Positions 1 through 9,314 of a stretch of DNA of 55,614 bases are shown here, in pieces. This DNA is from Myxosarcina sp. GI1 (GTDB lineage Bacteria; Cyanobacteriota; Cyanobacteriia; Cyanobacteriales; Xenococcaceae): the NCBI RefSeq assembly GCF_000756305.1, contig NZ_JRFE01000032.1, forward strand, positions 39,580 to 95,193, given 5' to 3'. How positions within the stretch are numbered: the stretch's first letter is position 1; each line of letters starts with the position of its first letter. The position numbers and the translations under genes are program-made. A model generated the notes under the pieces. That model searched no databases. It had not been told where the DNA came from and saw only the letters and a list, made by a program, of their open reading frames with translations.

Positions 1-38
1 AAAGCATCTGTTTTGTTGTCTTTAATACTAAGAGGCAT
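1..38 (-). CDS. VapB-like antitoxin, N-terminus only
   Basis: The first 12 codons of a minus-strand gene run off the left edge. They read MPLSIKDNKTDA, which resembles the start of VapB/PSK-type antitoxins (typically MALSIK-pES/D). A GGTGG ribosome-binding site lies at 41-47 just upstream. VapB proteins neutralise a VapC PIN-domain RNase, whose gene would be expected further left. Too little is visible to confirm the family. Confidence 0.45.
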   Translation of the reverse strand, partial: MPLSIKDNKTDA

Positions 39-497
39 TTTTCCACCTTATACCTTTATTTCTATATTATAGAATTAATCGAAAAAGGGGTATATTAGCT
101 TCACCTGCTGCTAGAGCTACATTTCCTTTAGCGAATTCTTTATTAATGGCGTTGCGAAGCTATGCGCCCTGGCTTATCGCGCTTATCTAGTTCGATAACC
201 GTGACGGTAAATAACAAAACTCTTTTATATTTATCCAGTTATAAAAATGCAGTTCTATTTCGGTACGAATGGTATCACGCTAATTATGAGTTTTTAAATT
301 TGCCGTCACATCCGTCACGTTTATAACTAGCATGGTTTTCAGCCATTCAGCTTCAGTCACACCCTTCACTGTACTCAAAACTTAGTTACTGCATATATAC
401 TACAAAACAGACAGCTTATACTGCTGCTTCAACTGCCACTTGATTAACATTTGGAATAAATTTTTACTCAAGGTTTGAGGTACACGAAGTTTTCCAG
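39..497. other. Intergenic region without a recognised gene
   Basis: No convincing ORF is seen on either strand. The stretch around 146-185 (GGCGTTGCGAAGC... then GGCTTATCGC) resembles the short REP-like palindromes scattered through the rest of the window. The minus-strand gene at 498 ends here. Confidence 0.5.
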
Positions 498-1709
498 CTA
501 CAGCGACATCTTCTCCCAAGCTAACTCTAGTATCTCCAGGGGATAACTAGGATAGCCATCGCTAGAGAATGTTTGAACCTGTAGTTGTTGTGCCGTCTTC
601 CTAGTTAAGTTCAAAAAATATAAGAACTGGTCGCGCTCTAACCATCGGTTTCTCAACTTTAAATATTGACCGCAGTTAAGATAATCGCTGGTCGAAGAAC
701 GTGATGAGGACTCAGTATTAGTCCGAGCTTGTCTATTAGCCGAAGAAAACTGCTCGAAATTACCATAATAGTCAGGATAAATAAATTTGTGCTTCCACAA
801 CGTTTGGTTCTGTCTGAGAGATAATGTCCAGTTATCTTTGTCGGTTGCTTCTGCCCGCTCGACAAACAAACCGACCAAATGAAACAAGACATCATCAACT
901 AAATCGGTTTTTCGCGCCGTCTTCTTGTAAGATATTCTTTCCAACTCACAGATACACCACAAATCGTTCTTGTTTAACTTAGAAAGATCGACTTGATGAA
1001 TAATGCGAAAAATATGGCGATGAATTGCTACGATTCTTTCTCTTACTAGCCATTGACTTCGGAACACGATTTCTAGTTCGGTGTCAAAATAGGCATAGTA
1101 ACATCGTTTGAAAATACGGAACTCTACGCTATAATCTCGACTAAAAGTATCTTTGCTGCCAAACTTGTTCCAATAACTCTTTGGTACGTAACCCAACCAA
1201 GTTTCAAAGTTTCGTTCTTTAGCGGTTGATTTCGACTCGGAATTATTGCCAGAACCCGAAGCGTTTTTTTGCCTCTGGTTTACCGACCCGTATTTTCTCC
1301 ACCAAGAATCAGCCGTTCCCTGGCGGTTGCCGCCAGGGCTTGCAGCTGACCGTTGGTCAAAATCTGATGAAGTTTTAGCTTTTGACTCTGACTGCTGGCT
1401 CTGATTTGAGCGTGCTGTGTAATTAGTTTTCCAAAGATTAGTTACTCTCACCGTACCATCTTTGGTACTGATAATTGTCTGAGCTATTTGTGTAGCAACT
1501 TTGGTGTCTAAATTGCTGACATCTGGATGAAAAACTTTTAATAGCGATAAATACTTCTTTTTATCTAAAGTTGGGTTAACGAATATGCCTCGATTTATCG
1601 GTTTAATAGCATTTGAACTGGTATCTTGCGTCCCGTCTAGATATTGAATTAACTTAACTTGTTCGAGATTTATAGCAATAGCAATTTGTCTACCTCGGTC
1701 GTTCCACAT
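498..1709 (-). CDS. Hypothetical protein with an HPD (J-domain-like) motif
   Basis: 403 residues, function unknown. Residues about 50-85 (KKKYLSLLKVFHPDVS, then a second helix) look like helix II, the HPD tripeptide and helix III of a DnaJ domain, but the usual N-terminal helix I is replaced by an unrelated segment. Residues about 95-165 are a low-complexity Ser/Gln/Lys/Asn linker. The C-terminal half is a globular, Trp/Tyr/Arg-rich region that I do not recognise. The gene lies 84 bp downstream of the primase-helicase gene and is probably cotranscribed with it, so a role in element replication, perhaps recruiting an Hsp70 to a replication complex, is a guess from position. The ATG start follows an A-rich AAAAAG stretch with no strong Shine-Dalgarno sequence. 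Confidence 0.7.
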   Translation of the reverse strand: MWNDRGRQIAIAINLEQVKLIQYLDGTQDTSSNAIKPINRGIFVNPTLDKKKYLSLLKVFHPDVSNLDTKVATQIAQTIISTKDGTVRVTNLWKTNYTARSNQSQQSESKAKTSSDFDQRSAASPGGNRQGTADSWWRKYGSVNQRQKNASGSGNNSESKSTAKERNFETWLGYVPKSYWNKFGSKDTFSRDYSVEFRIFKRCYYAYFDTELEIVFRSQWLVRERIVAIHRHIFRIIHQVDLSKLNKNDLWCICELERISYKKTARKTDLVDDVLFHLVGLFVERAEATDKDNWTLSLRQNQTLWKHKFIYPDYYGNFEQFSSANRQARTNTESSSRSSTSDYLNCGQYLKLRNRWLERDQFLYFLNLTRKTAQQLQVQTFSSDGYPSYPLEILELAWEKMSL

Positions 1710-1793
1710 CTTTTTGTAGCCCGAATTAAATTAATTAGCTAGCTTACTAATTTAGCGTAGATAAATTAGCGTTGGTTGCTATTTATTGTTGCT

Positions 1794-4679
1794 TTATGTT
1801 ACTTTATGCCGCTTTAGCCGACTAATTTCTACCAACTCATCTACCAGTTCTAACGCCACCATATTACCCTCAATGGCTAACACCTGAAATGGTTGCGCCC
1901 ACGACCAATGCCCTGGACAATCCTTTACCATCACGCGATCGCCGATGCTTATTTCTTCATTTACATCACTCTCTCTAGCCGTTTCTTCAGCTTCTACATC
2001 AAAATCTTCTTCTGCTCGATTGTCTTCGGCAGTCTCTAAGTTACTATTTTCTTCATTAACATCTTCATCCATTAAGCAGTCGATCGCTTTAACCACCTTT
2101 TCCATCACCAAATTCCAGAGTTTATTAACCACATTTGTACTACTAGAGTCTGCTTTGGTTTTTTTTGAACCATTAGTAATCAATGGTGGTTCATCATCTG
2201 TTGCATCGCGAAGTCTCAACCCTCTAATAAAAGAGCCTAAGCGATCGCGTCCCTTCTCTACATTCAATCTCAACTGATTATTTAACAAGTCGGATAGTAA
2301 ATTTACAAACCTCCGTAACCCGATCGCGCGACTACCAGTATCGTGACAATACTCTGCATAGTTGGGATACAGCCATTCGTCATTGTGCAAATACCAGTTA
2401 TCAGAGTTACTATCTTTATCTCTCTTAGCTACCCCGATATTAGTCCTCGCTTCAGGGTCTAAGATTACCTTGTTATCTAACCAATCAGCGATGGGATTAG
2501 TTTCTACCAATGTCTGTGCTTTCATCGCTAATAGAGATGGTACGGCAGTTTCATAGTTTTTGATAATGTTAGTAGCTTCTGCTTCGTTCATCTCCAGAAC
2601 CCAATTCAGCAGTCCTGGTAGATAGGGAACAAATTCACCAAACATTTCTCCGTTACGATGTTCGATTAGGTTCTTCTGGCGATCGCTCTCTATTCGATTA
2701 AACATCGGTATGGAAATTCTTCTTCTTTCTAGTCCTGAAGTATAGTCACTACTCTGAATTACTTCATTAGTCGCCACAATGGTCATTGCTTGAGGAGTAA
2801 AGCCACCGCTACTCTGTTTGTATTTAACTTCGTATGGTAAGGTATCCTGTCCAGTTAAGCCTTTGAGCTTACTAACTTCTCCTGCATACCGTTCCGAATC
2901 GTTAATTAACACCAAACGCTTGCCAGCAACCGAAGCGGTTTCAAACTTTTCCCCCTCTAGTTTCTTGAGCGTAGTGGTATGAGTGTTCTCACTCCCGACA
3001 AGAGCGATCGCCAGTCTAGTGAAAGTGGATTTTCCTGTTCCTCCAGGTCCTATTAATTCCAGATATTTCTGCCAATCGCTTCTTCCTGTTACTACACCTC
3101 TTAAATAAGCTCTCATTAGCTGGACTAGATCCTCGTCACCCCTACACATTTGGTTTAGCCATTGCTGTATTGGGTAGCAGGTCAACAGATGGTTATAGCT
3201 ATATGGCAGACACCAAGTTAACTTATGTTCGGGGGCATGGGGTAACAGCTTTTTAGTTTCTAAGTTTAAAACCCCATTTCGCAGTGGTAGCAATCCTGTA
3301 GCTTCATCCCAACAACGGACTGCTAGATCCATTTTTAACAGTCCGACTACACCATTGATAAAACTAATAGTGAAGCTTGGTTTTTTTCCTTTTGGATTTG
3401 ACTGAGTTATTTTAATGGCGATCGCTTCTAATTCTAACTTTACTAACTGCCCGACAAATTCTGTAGGTTCGATGCTCCAGATTCCTGACATTACAGAGCT
3501 ATATCGATACCATTGTTGTAACTCCGTATTCCAGGCTAACTGCGATCGATACTTGGATGCTAGCCATAAAGCCAAATCCGACTGTGACCAGTTAGGAACT
3601 TCGTTCGGGGAAAGGGAAAAAGGCGAAAGGTCAAAGGGTTCTTCACTCCTTTTTTCCCTTTCCCTTTGCCCTTTTTTCCTACACTCTACCCCCTCTATTG
3701 CTGTTTCTAACTTAGCTATTAGTTCTTCCGACTTTAAATCGGGATGAGCTTGTACCCAATCCGCCAGATCTCCTTTCTCTGGTATTTCTGCCCAGATATC
3801 TTTAGGACTGAGAACCAGACAGGGAAAGTCAGCTTCAACTGCTGCTGATTCCACTAGGCTGGCTTTTTTTCTTCCTGCTTCATCATTGTCGGGGAAGTAA
3901 ACCAAACCCTCTGCACCAGCTTTTTTGAGAGCTTTTATAGTTGAAGCAATTGCGTTTTTATTCCAATTGGAACCCTGCCAAGTTATTGTAGCGATCGCCT
4001 TGGCTCTTGCTGCTTCAACACACTGCTCTCCCTCTACTGCTAATACCCACTTATTACGGCAATGGGCAGCAACTTCTTGTTGTCGATAAGCATTCCAGTC
4101 TTTTGACCCTCTTTTCCACCGTACTAATCCGTTTGAGCTAATGTGTGCCTGTCTAAAGGTTTTTTCCCTTCCTTTGTCGGTTTGCCATTGAAAACGTGAC
4201 ACCCACTGCGTTTTTGAGTAGTGGTAACGGGTTTCAGTAGCGATCGCTGGTATTCCCTGTTTCTGTAGCCATTGAGGAACTTCTATATCTGTATTCTGTT
4301 GTGGCGTATCTTCGGATGCTTTTGGTAGTCTGGCTAAAAGCTTTTGCTTTAGGGGAAAGGGGAAAGGGTCAAGGTTAAAGGAATTTTTACCCTTGTCTTG
4401 GTGCGCGTTCCCTTGCAGAGGAAACCTCTGCGGGGTCGCACCGCTTTTTCCTTTTTGCCTTTCACCTTCCACCTCTTTCCAAGGGCGAATAGCTTCTCTA
4501 ATATCCTTAACTTCGCACCCACACTTGAAAGCTTGGTACTTGCCAGTTTTCTTCTTAATCTTAAAACCACCGTCCCCGCATACAGGGCATTTACAGTGGT
4601 ATTCAGAACCTGTTTCTTTGACTATTTCGAGGCGGTCTATGTAATCCAGAATCTTAAAAGGCGAGATAAATCCAATCAT
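1794..4679 (-). CDS. Primase-helicase (CHC2-like zinc finger, Toprim, D5/P4-type AAA+ helicase)
   Basis: 961 residues. In order: a CHC2-like zinc finger with C29, C31, C34, C53 and C55; a Toprim-like region from about 210 (LAVEGEQ ... VYFPDNDEAG); and a D5/P4-family superfamily-3 helicase with Walker A GPGGTGKST near 545, then LINDSE (Walker B-like) and GLERRR near 648. The last 60 residues form a small KOW-like beta domain. Such proteins prime and unwind plasmid, phage or ICE DNA, so this is probably the replication protein of the element. AGGAGG lies just upstream of the ATG and fixes the start. Two low-complexity or palindromic inserts are translated in frame: 3601-3690 (purine runs then pyrimidine runs) and about 4350-4470 (including the GTTCCCTTGCAGAGG palindrome), both in linkers between domains. 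A group II intron sits immediately upstream. Confidence 0.9.
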   Translation of the reverse strand: MIGFISPFKILDYIDRLEIVKETGSEYHCKCPVCGDGGFKIKKKTGKYQAFKCGCEVKDIREAIRPWKEVEGERQKGKSGATPQRFPLQGNAHQDKGKNSFNLDPFPFPLKQKLLARLPKASEDTPQQNTDIEVPQWLQKQGIPAIATETRYHYSKTQWVSRFQWQTDKGREKTFRQAHISSNGLVRWKRGSKDWNAYRQQEVAAHCRNKWVLAVEGEQCVEAARAKAIATITWQGSNWNKNAIASTIKALKKAGAEGLVYFPDNDEAGRKKASLVESAAVEADFPCLVLSPKDIWAEIPEKGDLADWVQAHPDLKSEELIAKLETAIEGVECRKKGQREREKRSEEPFDLSPFSLSPNEVPNWSQSDLALWLASKYRSQLAWNTELQQWYRYSSVMSGIWSIEPTEFVGQLVKLELEAIAIKITQSNPKGKKPSFTISFINGVVGLLKMDLAVRCWDEATGLLPLRNGVLNLETKKLLPHAPEHKLTWCLPYSYNHLLTCYPIQQWLNQMCRGDEDLVQLMRAYLRGVVTGRSDWQKYLELIGPGGTGKSTFTRLAIALVGSENTHTTTLKKLEGEKFETASVAGKRLVLINDSERYAGEVSKLKGLTGQDTLPYEVKYKQSSGGFTPQAMTIVATNEVIQSSDYTSGLERRRISIPMFNRIESDRQKNLIEHRNGEMFGEFVPYLPGLLNWVLEMNEAEATNIIKNYETAVPSLLAMKAQTLVETNPIADWLDNKVILDPEARTNIGVAKRDKDSNSDNWYLHNDEWLYPNYAEYCHDTGSRAIGLRRFVNLLSDLLNNQLRLNVEKGRDRLGSFIRGLRLRDATDDEPPLITNGSKKTKADSSSTNVVNKLWNLVMEKVVKAIDCLMDEDVNEENSNLETAEDNRAEEDFDVEAEETARESDVNEEISIGDRVMVKDCPGHWSWAQPFQVLAIEGNMVALELVDELVEISRLKRHKVT

Positions 4680-4796
4680 GCTACACCTCCTTGATTCAGA
4701 CAGTTTTTTGAGTGCTGTACCGAATTAGAGATGCACTTTTGCAGCACTTCTCGTGTCGAGTAGAGAGGAATACGTCGCCGTATCCTCCCCCTCTAA

Positions 4797-4830
4797 GAAC
4801 CGTGCTTGACTGTTTCCAATCACACGGCTC
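4797..4830 (-). ncRNA. Group II intron domain V
   Basis: A 34-nt hairpin that starts GAGCCGTG and ends CACGGTTC, with a two-base bulge region and a GNAA-type tip. This is the catalytic core signature of group II introns. It overlaps the TGA stop codon of the intron ORF by two bases, a compact arrangement. Domain VI follows towards 4760. Confidence 0.85.
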
Positions 4831-6535
4831 AAGCTATCTTTGACTTAGCTCGTTTACCATGTATTTGTCTGTGACATTTTTGGTGTACGTGAACAAGGTT
4901 ATATTCCTCGTCGCTTCCTCCATATGCCACTTCTTGTTTATGGTGTGTCTCTATCAACTCTTGATTAAACAAGTGTTGTTTACAAACGGGGCATTTCCAG
5001 TTTTGCAATTCTGCAATCCTGTAGAGCTTAGACCCCTTGGCATAATGATTCTTGCCTATTTTGGTCTTTCTCTTTTCCCAGTATTCTCTCAGTTGGGGGT
5101 CATCTGGGGAGGCATCACTTTTTACTTTGACATGACGGATGATTGGTATGGTAGCCAATCTAAGGATAAACTTGGTTGTATCTTCGCCCTGTCTGTTTTT
5201 AGTATCCGCTTTAAATACCCATTTGTTCCCTTTTATTCTGCCAAAATATTTGGGAATTACCCATTTCATGCCTTTGTTTGGATGTCTCCTTTTGCTCCAT
5301 TTAATTAGCTTTTTGACTAATTTGTAATCAAAGTCTGCAAAGGTTTTTTTACTGACTCCATGTTTGTAGTAGTTTCCCCAACCTCTCAGTATTGGATTTA
5401 GGACATCTATAACCGCTTCAGGTTTAGCGTTTGGATGTTTTTTTAACCATATTTTAATCTGGTTGAGTTTTTCCTTTACCTTTTCCTTCTGAGGTTTAAC
5501 AATGCACTTCCCATTGAATCTTCTGATATTAAACCCTAAGAAGTTAAAACCCTCGTTAATATGTCTAACTTGAGTTTTTTCTTCGCTGAGGCATAGACCT
5601 CTGTGGGCTAACCATTCTTGAATCTTTGGGATAATAGCCTCTATTTGTTCTCTGGTTTGGGCTGTAACGATAAAGTCATCCGCATAACGGATAAATCCGT
5701 AAATTCTGCGTTCTTTTCCTCTTTTAGATTTGCCGTATATTTTTGTTTCGGTAATCTTTGAGAGCCAATTGTCCATCCCATCCAGTGCAATATTTGCAAG
5801 TAGAGGGCTTAAATTGCCACCTTGTGGTGTTCCTTTATCCGTCCTGTTGAGGACTTGAGATTCTACGTATCCTGCTTTAAGCCATTGTTTAATAAACTCT
5901 CTGCCTGGAGTAAACTCTAGGTTTTTGAGAATAAACTCATGACTAATGTTGTCGAACGCCCCTTTGATGTCCGCATCTAATATCCAGTTGTCTATCGACC
6001 CTTTTCTGAATCTGTAGAAACATCCTTCAATTGCGTCATGACATCCCCTTCCAGGACGGAATCCAAAAGAATTACTTTCAAATCTTGCCTCCCAGCTTGG
6101 TTCCAGGGCATTTTTTATAATGGCTTGTGCCACTCGGTCATTAATGGTAGGTATGCCTAAAGGACGTTTTTTCCCGTTTGATTTGGGTATGTATATCCTC
6201 TTGGTGGGTTTTATTTTCCATACTTGGAAGTCCCAGTTATTTACCAATTTGACTCTTTGTTTTGGGGTTTTAGCCAAGTATCCATCGATACCTGGGGTAT
6301 TTTTCCCTTTATTAGCTTCGGTGACTCGGCTAACTGACAACATTAAATTGGAGTAGCTGCGTAGCATTAGTTTCATCAGGCTTCTGACCCGATTCCACTG
6401 TTTGAGCTTTGTCGCACGATATATTCTCTGTCTTAGGTTCTTAACCTTTTTCATCACCTTTTTCCAGTCAATTTCTGACCAGTTGGTGAGTTTGGTTCTT
6501 CTAGCTCCGATGTCCGATTGGACTCTATCTTTCAC
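4829..6535 (-). CDS. ltrA: Group II intron reverse transcriptase/maturase with HNH endonuclease
   Basis: 568 residues of LtrA type. An N-terminal RT0 region (EIDWKKV...NLRQRIYRA) is followed by RT motifs IPKSNGKKRPLGIP, FGFRPGRGCHDAI, DADIKGAFDNI, GTPQGGNLSPLLANI and the catalytic RYADDF near 283. Domain X (maturase) spans about 370-460. A C-terminal HNH domain is shown by CPVC, ETHHKQEV and HQKCHRQIHG. It would assist splicing and drive retrohoming of the surrounding intron RNA. All RT motifs and the HNH residues look intact, so the copy could be active. It is related to, but clearly distinct from, the second intron protein at 17602-19392. Confidence 0.95.
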   Translation of the reverse strand: MKDRVQSDIGARRTKLTNWSEIDWKKVMKKVKNLRQRIYRATKLKQWNRVRSLMKLMLRSYSNLMLSVSRVTEANKGKNTPGIDGYLAKTPKQRVKLVNNWDFQVWKIKPTKRIYIPKSNGKKRPLGIPTINDRVAQAIIKNALEPSWEARFESNSFGFRPGRGCHDAIEGCFYRFRKGSIDNWILDADIKGAFDNISHEFILKNLEFTPGREFIKQWLKAGYVESQVLNRTDKGTPQGGNLSPLLANIALDGMDNWLSKITETKIYGKSKRGKERRIYGFIRYADDFIVTAQTREQIEAIIPKIQEWLAHRGLCLSEEKTQVRHINEGFNFLGFNIRRFNGKCIVKPQKEKVKEKLNQIKIWLKKHPNAKPEAVIDVLNPILRGWGNYYKHGVSKKTFADFDYKLVKKLIKWSKRRHPNKGMKWVIPKYFGRIKGNKWVFKADTKNRQGEDTTKFILRLATIPIIRHVKVKSDASPDDPQLREYWEKRKTKIGKNHYAKGSKLYRIAELQNWKCPVCKQHLFNQELIETHHKQEVAYGGSDEEYNLVHVHQKCHRQIHGKRAKSKIA

Positions 6536-7197
6536 TATGGGTTCAGTTCCTTTACAAAGTGTCTATCGTTGATAACCTATTGGAATTTAGCACTCTTTCA
6601 AGTGGAGCAAATCTAGAACTCCTATCTACCCGCTTATTTGTTCGCGTTGCCTTTCGGCTGGTAGCTTTCGCTTTTTCCGTATCCTTTACCCTCTAGGTGG
6701 TTCCGTCTTTCTTACGTCCGACCTACTCATAAATGAGAACCTATAGGGCTTACCGCAGTTTCACATGATTAAGATACAGTTGGGGAGGGTTTTGTCTATA
6801 TTCCGACGGGGCAGTGTTTCATCGTTATCAAGATATTTTGACCTAATAACCAGCCCGCTTACCATTTTGGTCAGGGTGTATCAACCTCATTTCACCCACT
6901 TTAATTAACGGAACCTCATCGACAATTCATTTACATTAACCCTTCCAACTTTTCCCTAGCCCTAGCTGGATAGAGGTTATCCACCTTCGGATACATTCAT
7001 GGTCTGCATTCCATTGAGTTCATTATTTACTTTCAATGTGACCAGAGTACGAGACTCCTTTACGTGGGAATAGTAGGATGAAATCTACTAGAAATCCATA
7101 ACCTCAGTCATGAAATTTTCACTTAAATCAAGCGACTTACTGCGTCGCACAAAATAGAACTAATCATTTATTCCCCCTTTGGGATATGGTTTGACCT

Positions 7198-7238
7198 AAA
7201 GCGATCGCACACTCTGCCAAGAAATCTGCGGTCGCTTT
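7198..7238 (+). terminator. Possible terminator hairpin
   Basis: AAAGCGATCGCA at 7198-7209 pairs with TGCGGTCGCTTT at 7227-7238 (one G-U pair), followed on the plus strand by TTTTTGCTTTTT. It lies between the 5' end of the intron and the 3' end of the HTH gene. The T-run favours termination of plus-strand transcripts, for which no gene is evident; on the minus strand the tail is short. Confidence 0.35.
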
Positions 7239-7320
7239 TTGCTTTTTGTCTCGATTATTAATAATTTAGTCTTGATTAAGGTTCCAAATTTCTGAACTCA
7301 AAATCAACTCAAAAATTAAT

Positions 7321-7566
7321 TTAATCATCAAAGTCAATGCCAAAATCGGCATTTAAAACTTTTTCTATCTTTTTGATCGTATCTTCCGCTACACCTCCTA
7401 ATACAGCTTCAGCTTCCAACTGATACCAATAGTTGCGAGAAATTCCGACTGTTTTTGCCAACTCTGTGACTGGACGATCGTCAGCTTCTCTTGCTTTTTT
7501 TATTTGATATCCCAATCCTGGAATATCAACTTCTTGTTTGACAATTCGCCTGACTTTCACAGTCAT
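7321..7566 (-). CDS. Small Xre-type HTH regulator
   Basis: 81 residues from ATG at 7566 (MTVKVRRIVKQEVDIPG). The segment LGYQIKKAREADDRPVTELAKTVGISRNYWYQLE is a Cro/CI-type helix-turn-helix. The protein is essentially one DNA-binding domain with a short acidic tail (DFGIDFDD). A five-residue N-terminal extension is possible in the same frame, but the start used here fits the family better. Nested palindromes sit directly upstream at 7599-7627, so autoregulation is likely. It probably controls itself and perhaps the replication gene downstream, from which it is now separated by the group II intron. Confidence 0.75.
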   Translation of the reverse strand: MTVKVRRIVKQEVDIPGLGYQIKKAREADDRPVTELAKTVGISRNYWYQLEAEAVLGGVAEDTIKKIEKVLNADFGIDFDD

Positions 7567-7598
7567 AATTTTAAATTCCAACTCTATTAGTATATGGT

Positions 7599-7627
7599 AA
7601 CTGTCAACTAAACAGTTGACAACTGTT
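7599..7627. promoter_or_regulatory. Palindromic operators upstream of the HTH gene
   Basis: AACAGTTGACAACTGTT at 7611-7627 is a perfect 17-bp inverted repeat. It overlaps a second inverted pair, GTCAAC at 7603-7608 and GTTGAC at 7615-7620. On the minus strand a TATACT -10-like hexamer follows. The position, about 35-60 bp before the HTH start, is that of an autoregulatory operator. Confidence 0.55.
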
Positions 7628-7909
7628 AATTAACAAGTTTACAATAAAATTATTAGGAAACAACAGCACATTGCAAGCCTGAAGTTAACCAAAGTGCCAT
7701 AATTCAACAACTCAACAGCACCACGAAAAACCAATAAAACTCTTTTTGGGAAATAATCGTAGCGGATTTAAATTTAACCGCACAACGAAGTTTACCAGCA
7801 GAAGATTTTTTTTTAGTTAGCTATCGCTAAAAATTTAATGAACACAAAGGAGAGCAGAACTTTGGACGGTACTTGCTCTCCTTGTCACCTACTATTACGA
7901 GGTAATCTC

Positions 7910-8617
7910 ATGATGACATACACAGCAGAAAAATTACCACTCTCAGCACTAACTGTAGACGAAAAGATTCTCGTCACTATCGAATTCGCACCGAACATTC
8001 ATCCTACAGAAACCGAAGAATACAATTACCAACCAAAATTCAGATTTCATGATGAGGTAATTAACAAATTTAATCCCTCCAAAACGCTTACTATCTGTGG
8101 AATGGAATTAATAGAAAGTAAAACATCATCGGGCAAACTCCTAAACCAACCCCGTTGGAAATACAAAGTTGATGATGGTAGCTGGTACGAAGAATCGGTT
8201 TTAATCCGCCAATCCGACACCTGTGCTAAATGCACTTACTTCCAAGATTACAACGACGAAAGAGGTAGGGGTTGGTGTCACCTATTTGACGACGCTACCA
8301 GAAAACATCATCAACGCACCCATGACTGCGATCTTAACTCTGAATCCAGATCGCTTCTTGCTCTCCCATATCCTGAATACGATTATGGGGATATGGTTAA
8401 AGTCGTTGACTCTGACGAAGACCACACTGAATGGGCAGTATTTGAGGTTATTGAGAAAAAGCATAACCCTCAGTGTTATTCCTCTCCTGAGCGTTACTTC
8501 AACGAATCCGAATGGTACTATCTCTTATCTCCTTCGTTAGAGGCAGAATGGGTTGCGGAGAATGAACTCTGCCATGCCGATGTATCTCATGCAGTTGCAA
8601 CTGAAGAACTATTTTAG
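7910..8617 (+). CDS. Hypothetical Cys/His-rich protein
   Basis: 235 residues from the ATG at 7910, chosen because GAGG precedes it by 8 nt; the frame stays open further upstream without a good start. Function unknown. Residues about 121-160 contain CAKC, then C, HLF, KHHQRTHDC, a likely zinc-binding cluster. The rest is acidic with a DYGDMVKVVDSDEDHTEWAVFEVIEKK segment that could form a small beta barrel. Its place beside plasmid-type replication genes suggests element cargo. A run of GGGTAAA-type repeats begins right after the stop codon. Confidence 0.65.
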   Translation: MMTYTAEKLPLSALTVDEKILVTIEFAPNIHPTETEEYNYQPKFRFHDEVINKFNPSKTLTICGMELIESKTSSGKLLNQPRWKYKVDDGSWYEESVLIRQSDTCAKCTYFQDYNDERGRGWCHLFDDATRKHHQRTHDCDLNSESRSLLALPYPEYDYGDMVKVVDSDEDHTEWAVFEVIEKKHNPQCYSSPERYFNESEWYYLLSPSLEAEWVAENELCHADVSHAVATEELF

Positions 8618-8735
8618 GGCAAAGGGTAAAGGGTAAAGGGCAAAGGAATGAACAAATTAAAGCAATTAGAAGCACTCTGAAATAGTTAATAGTTGTCCTA
8701 CCTTTTTTACCCTTTTACCTTTTTACCCTTTTTCT
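8618..8735. repeat. Low-complexity heptamer repeats in inverted arrangement
   Basis: GGGCAAAGGGTAAAGGG-type purine repeats at 8618-8646 face CCTTTTTACCCTTTT-type pyrimidine repeats at 8699-8735. The two arms could fold into a long imperfect stem between the neighbouring genes. A similar pair occurs inside the primase gene at 3601-3690, so this is a dispersed element and not a dedicated regulatory site. Confidence 0.5.
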
Positions 8736-8779
8736 CAAGCAGACTACCCTTCGCTACACACATACCTTCAACTATTGAT

Positions 8780-9082
8780 ATGTCTCAACTACAGTATCTT
8801 TCTATTGAGGTTAAAACTCTTGCCAATCCTGATGTTGACCTCAAAACCCTTCCGACGATTACTATTTATCATGACTCTCAAAACAATTATTTTCTAACTT
8901 TAGATCCTGAAAAACTTAAAGATGCAGTTTTAGGCATGGTTCCCCATCTTGGTACTAATTGCCGTTATCCTCTTCTTTTTTCGGTTCGGCTTCTACCTGG
9001 AACTGAAACTGATTCTGTTGTCGCTTCTAAAACTTCTTCTAAACGTAGACGACGACGCTCTAGGGTTAATACACAACCATAG
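8780..9082 (+). CDS. Small hypothetical protein
   Basis: 100 residues from ATG at 8780 (MSQLQYLSIEVKTLANPD). In-frame codons upstream belong to the repeat region and look non-coding. Function unknown. An alternating hydrophobic beta-rich domain is followed by a strongly basic tail (KTSSKRRRRRSRVN), which suggests nucleic-acid binding. It lies 160 bp after the Cys/His-rich gene on the same strand. Confidence 0.5.
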   Translation: MSQLQYLSIEVKTLANPDVDLKTLPTITIYHDSQNNYFLTLDPEKLKDAVLGMVPHLGTNCRYPLLFSVRLLPGTETDSVVASKTSSKRRRRRSRVNTQP

Positions 9083-9314
9083 TCGATCGTTGTTTGGACG
9101 ATCTCTTAAACTTACTACCTTTTTCCCTTATCTTAGTGCGCGTTCACTTGCAGACGCTTACTTTAGATTATTACTTCTACAAAAGTACCAAAGTCACTAT
9201 ACAAATAGTTGGGCTTCTTTGAAAGTTTTACTCGTAAGCAGGGAATTCTTATTTGTAGCTTAGTATATACGCCGCAGCAATTTCCCTTCGCGGTAGGTGA
9301 GTGGTATTGGTTTT

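Larger units (their letters stand above)
4760..7150 (-). mobile_element. Group II intron, apparently complete (about 2.39 kb)
   Basis: Read on the minus strand. The 5' end is placed at GTGCGACG (complement of 7143-7150), which matches the GUGYG start. About 600 nt of ribozyme domains I-III precede the reverse transcriptase ORF in domain IV. Domain V is the 34-nt hairpin at 4797-4830 (GAGCCGTG...CACGGTTC with a GGAAAC-type loop). A domain VI hairpin at 4764-4796 leads to ...CTCTAC at about 4760. The intron lies in the noncoding stretch between the HTH gene and the primase gene, so it interrupts no ORF but is in the primase leader. The exact 3' end is uncertain by a few bases. Confidence 0.8.

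Noticed and set aside
4398-4694. Plus-strand frames over the primase gene
   Set aside because: Shadows of the minus-strand primase, whose domains are unmistakable.
8618-8735. Regularly spaced GGGTAAA/CCCTTTT runs considered as a CRISPR-like array
   Set aside because: No spacers of constant length and no cas genes; they are low-complexity cyanobacterial repeats.
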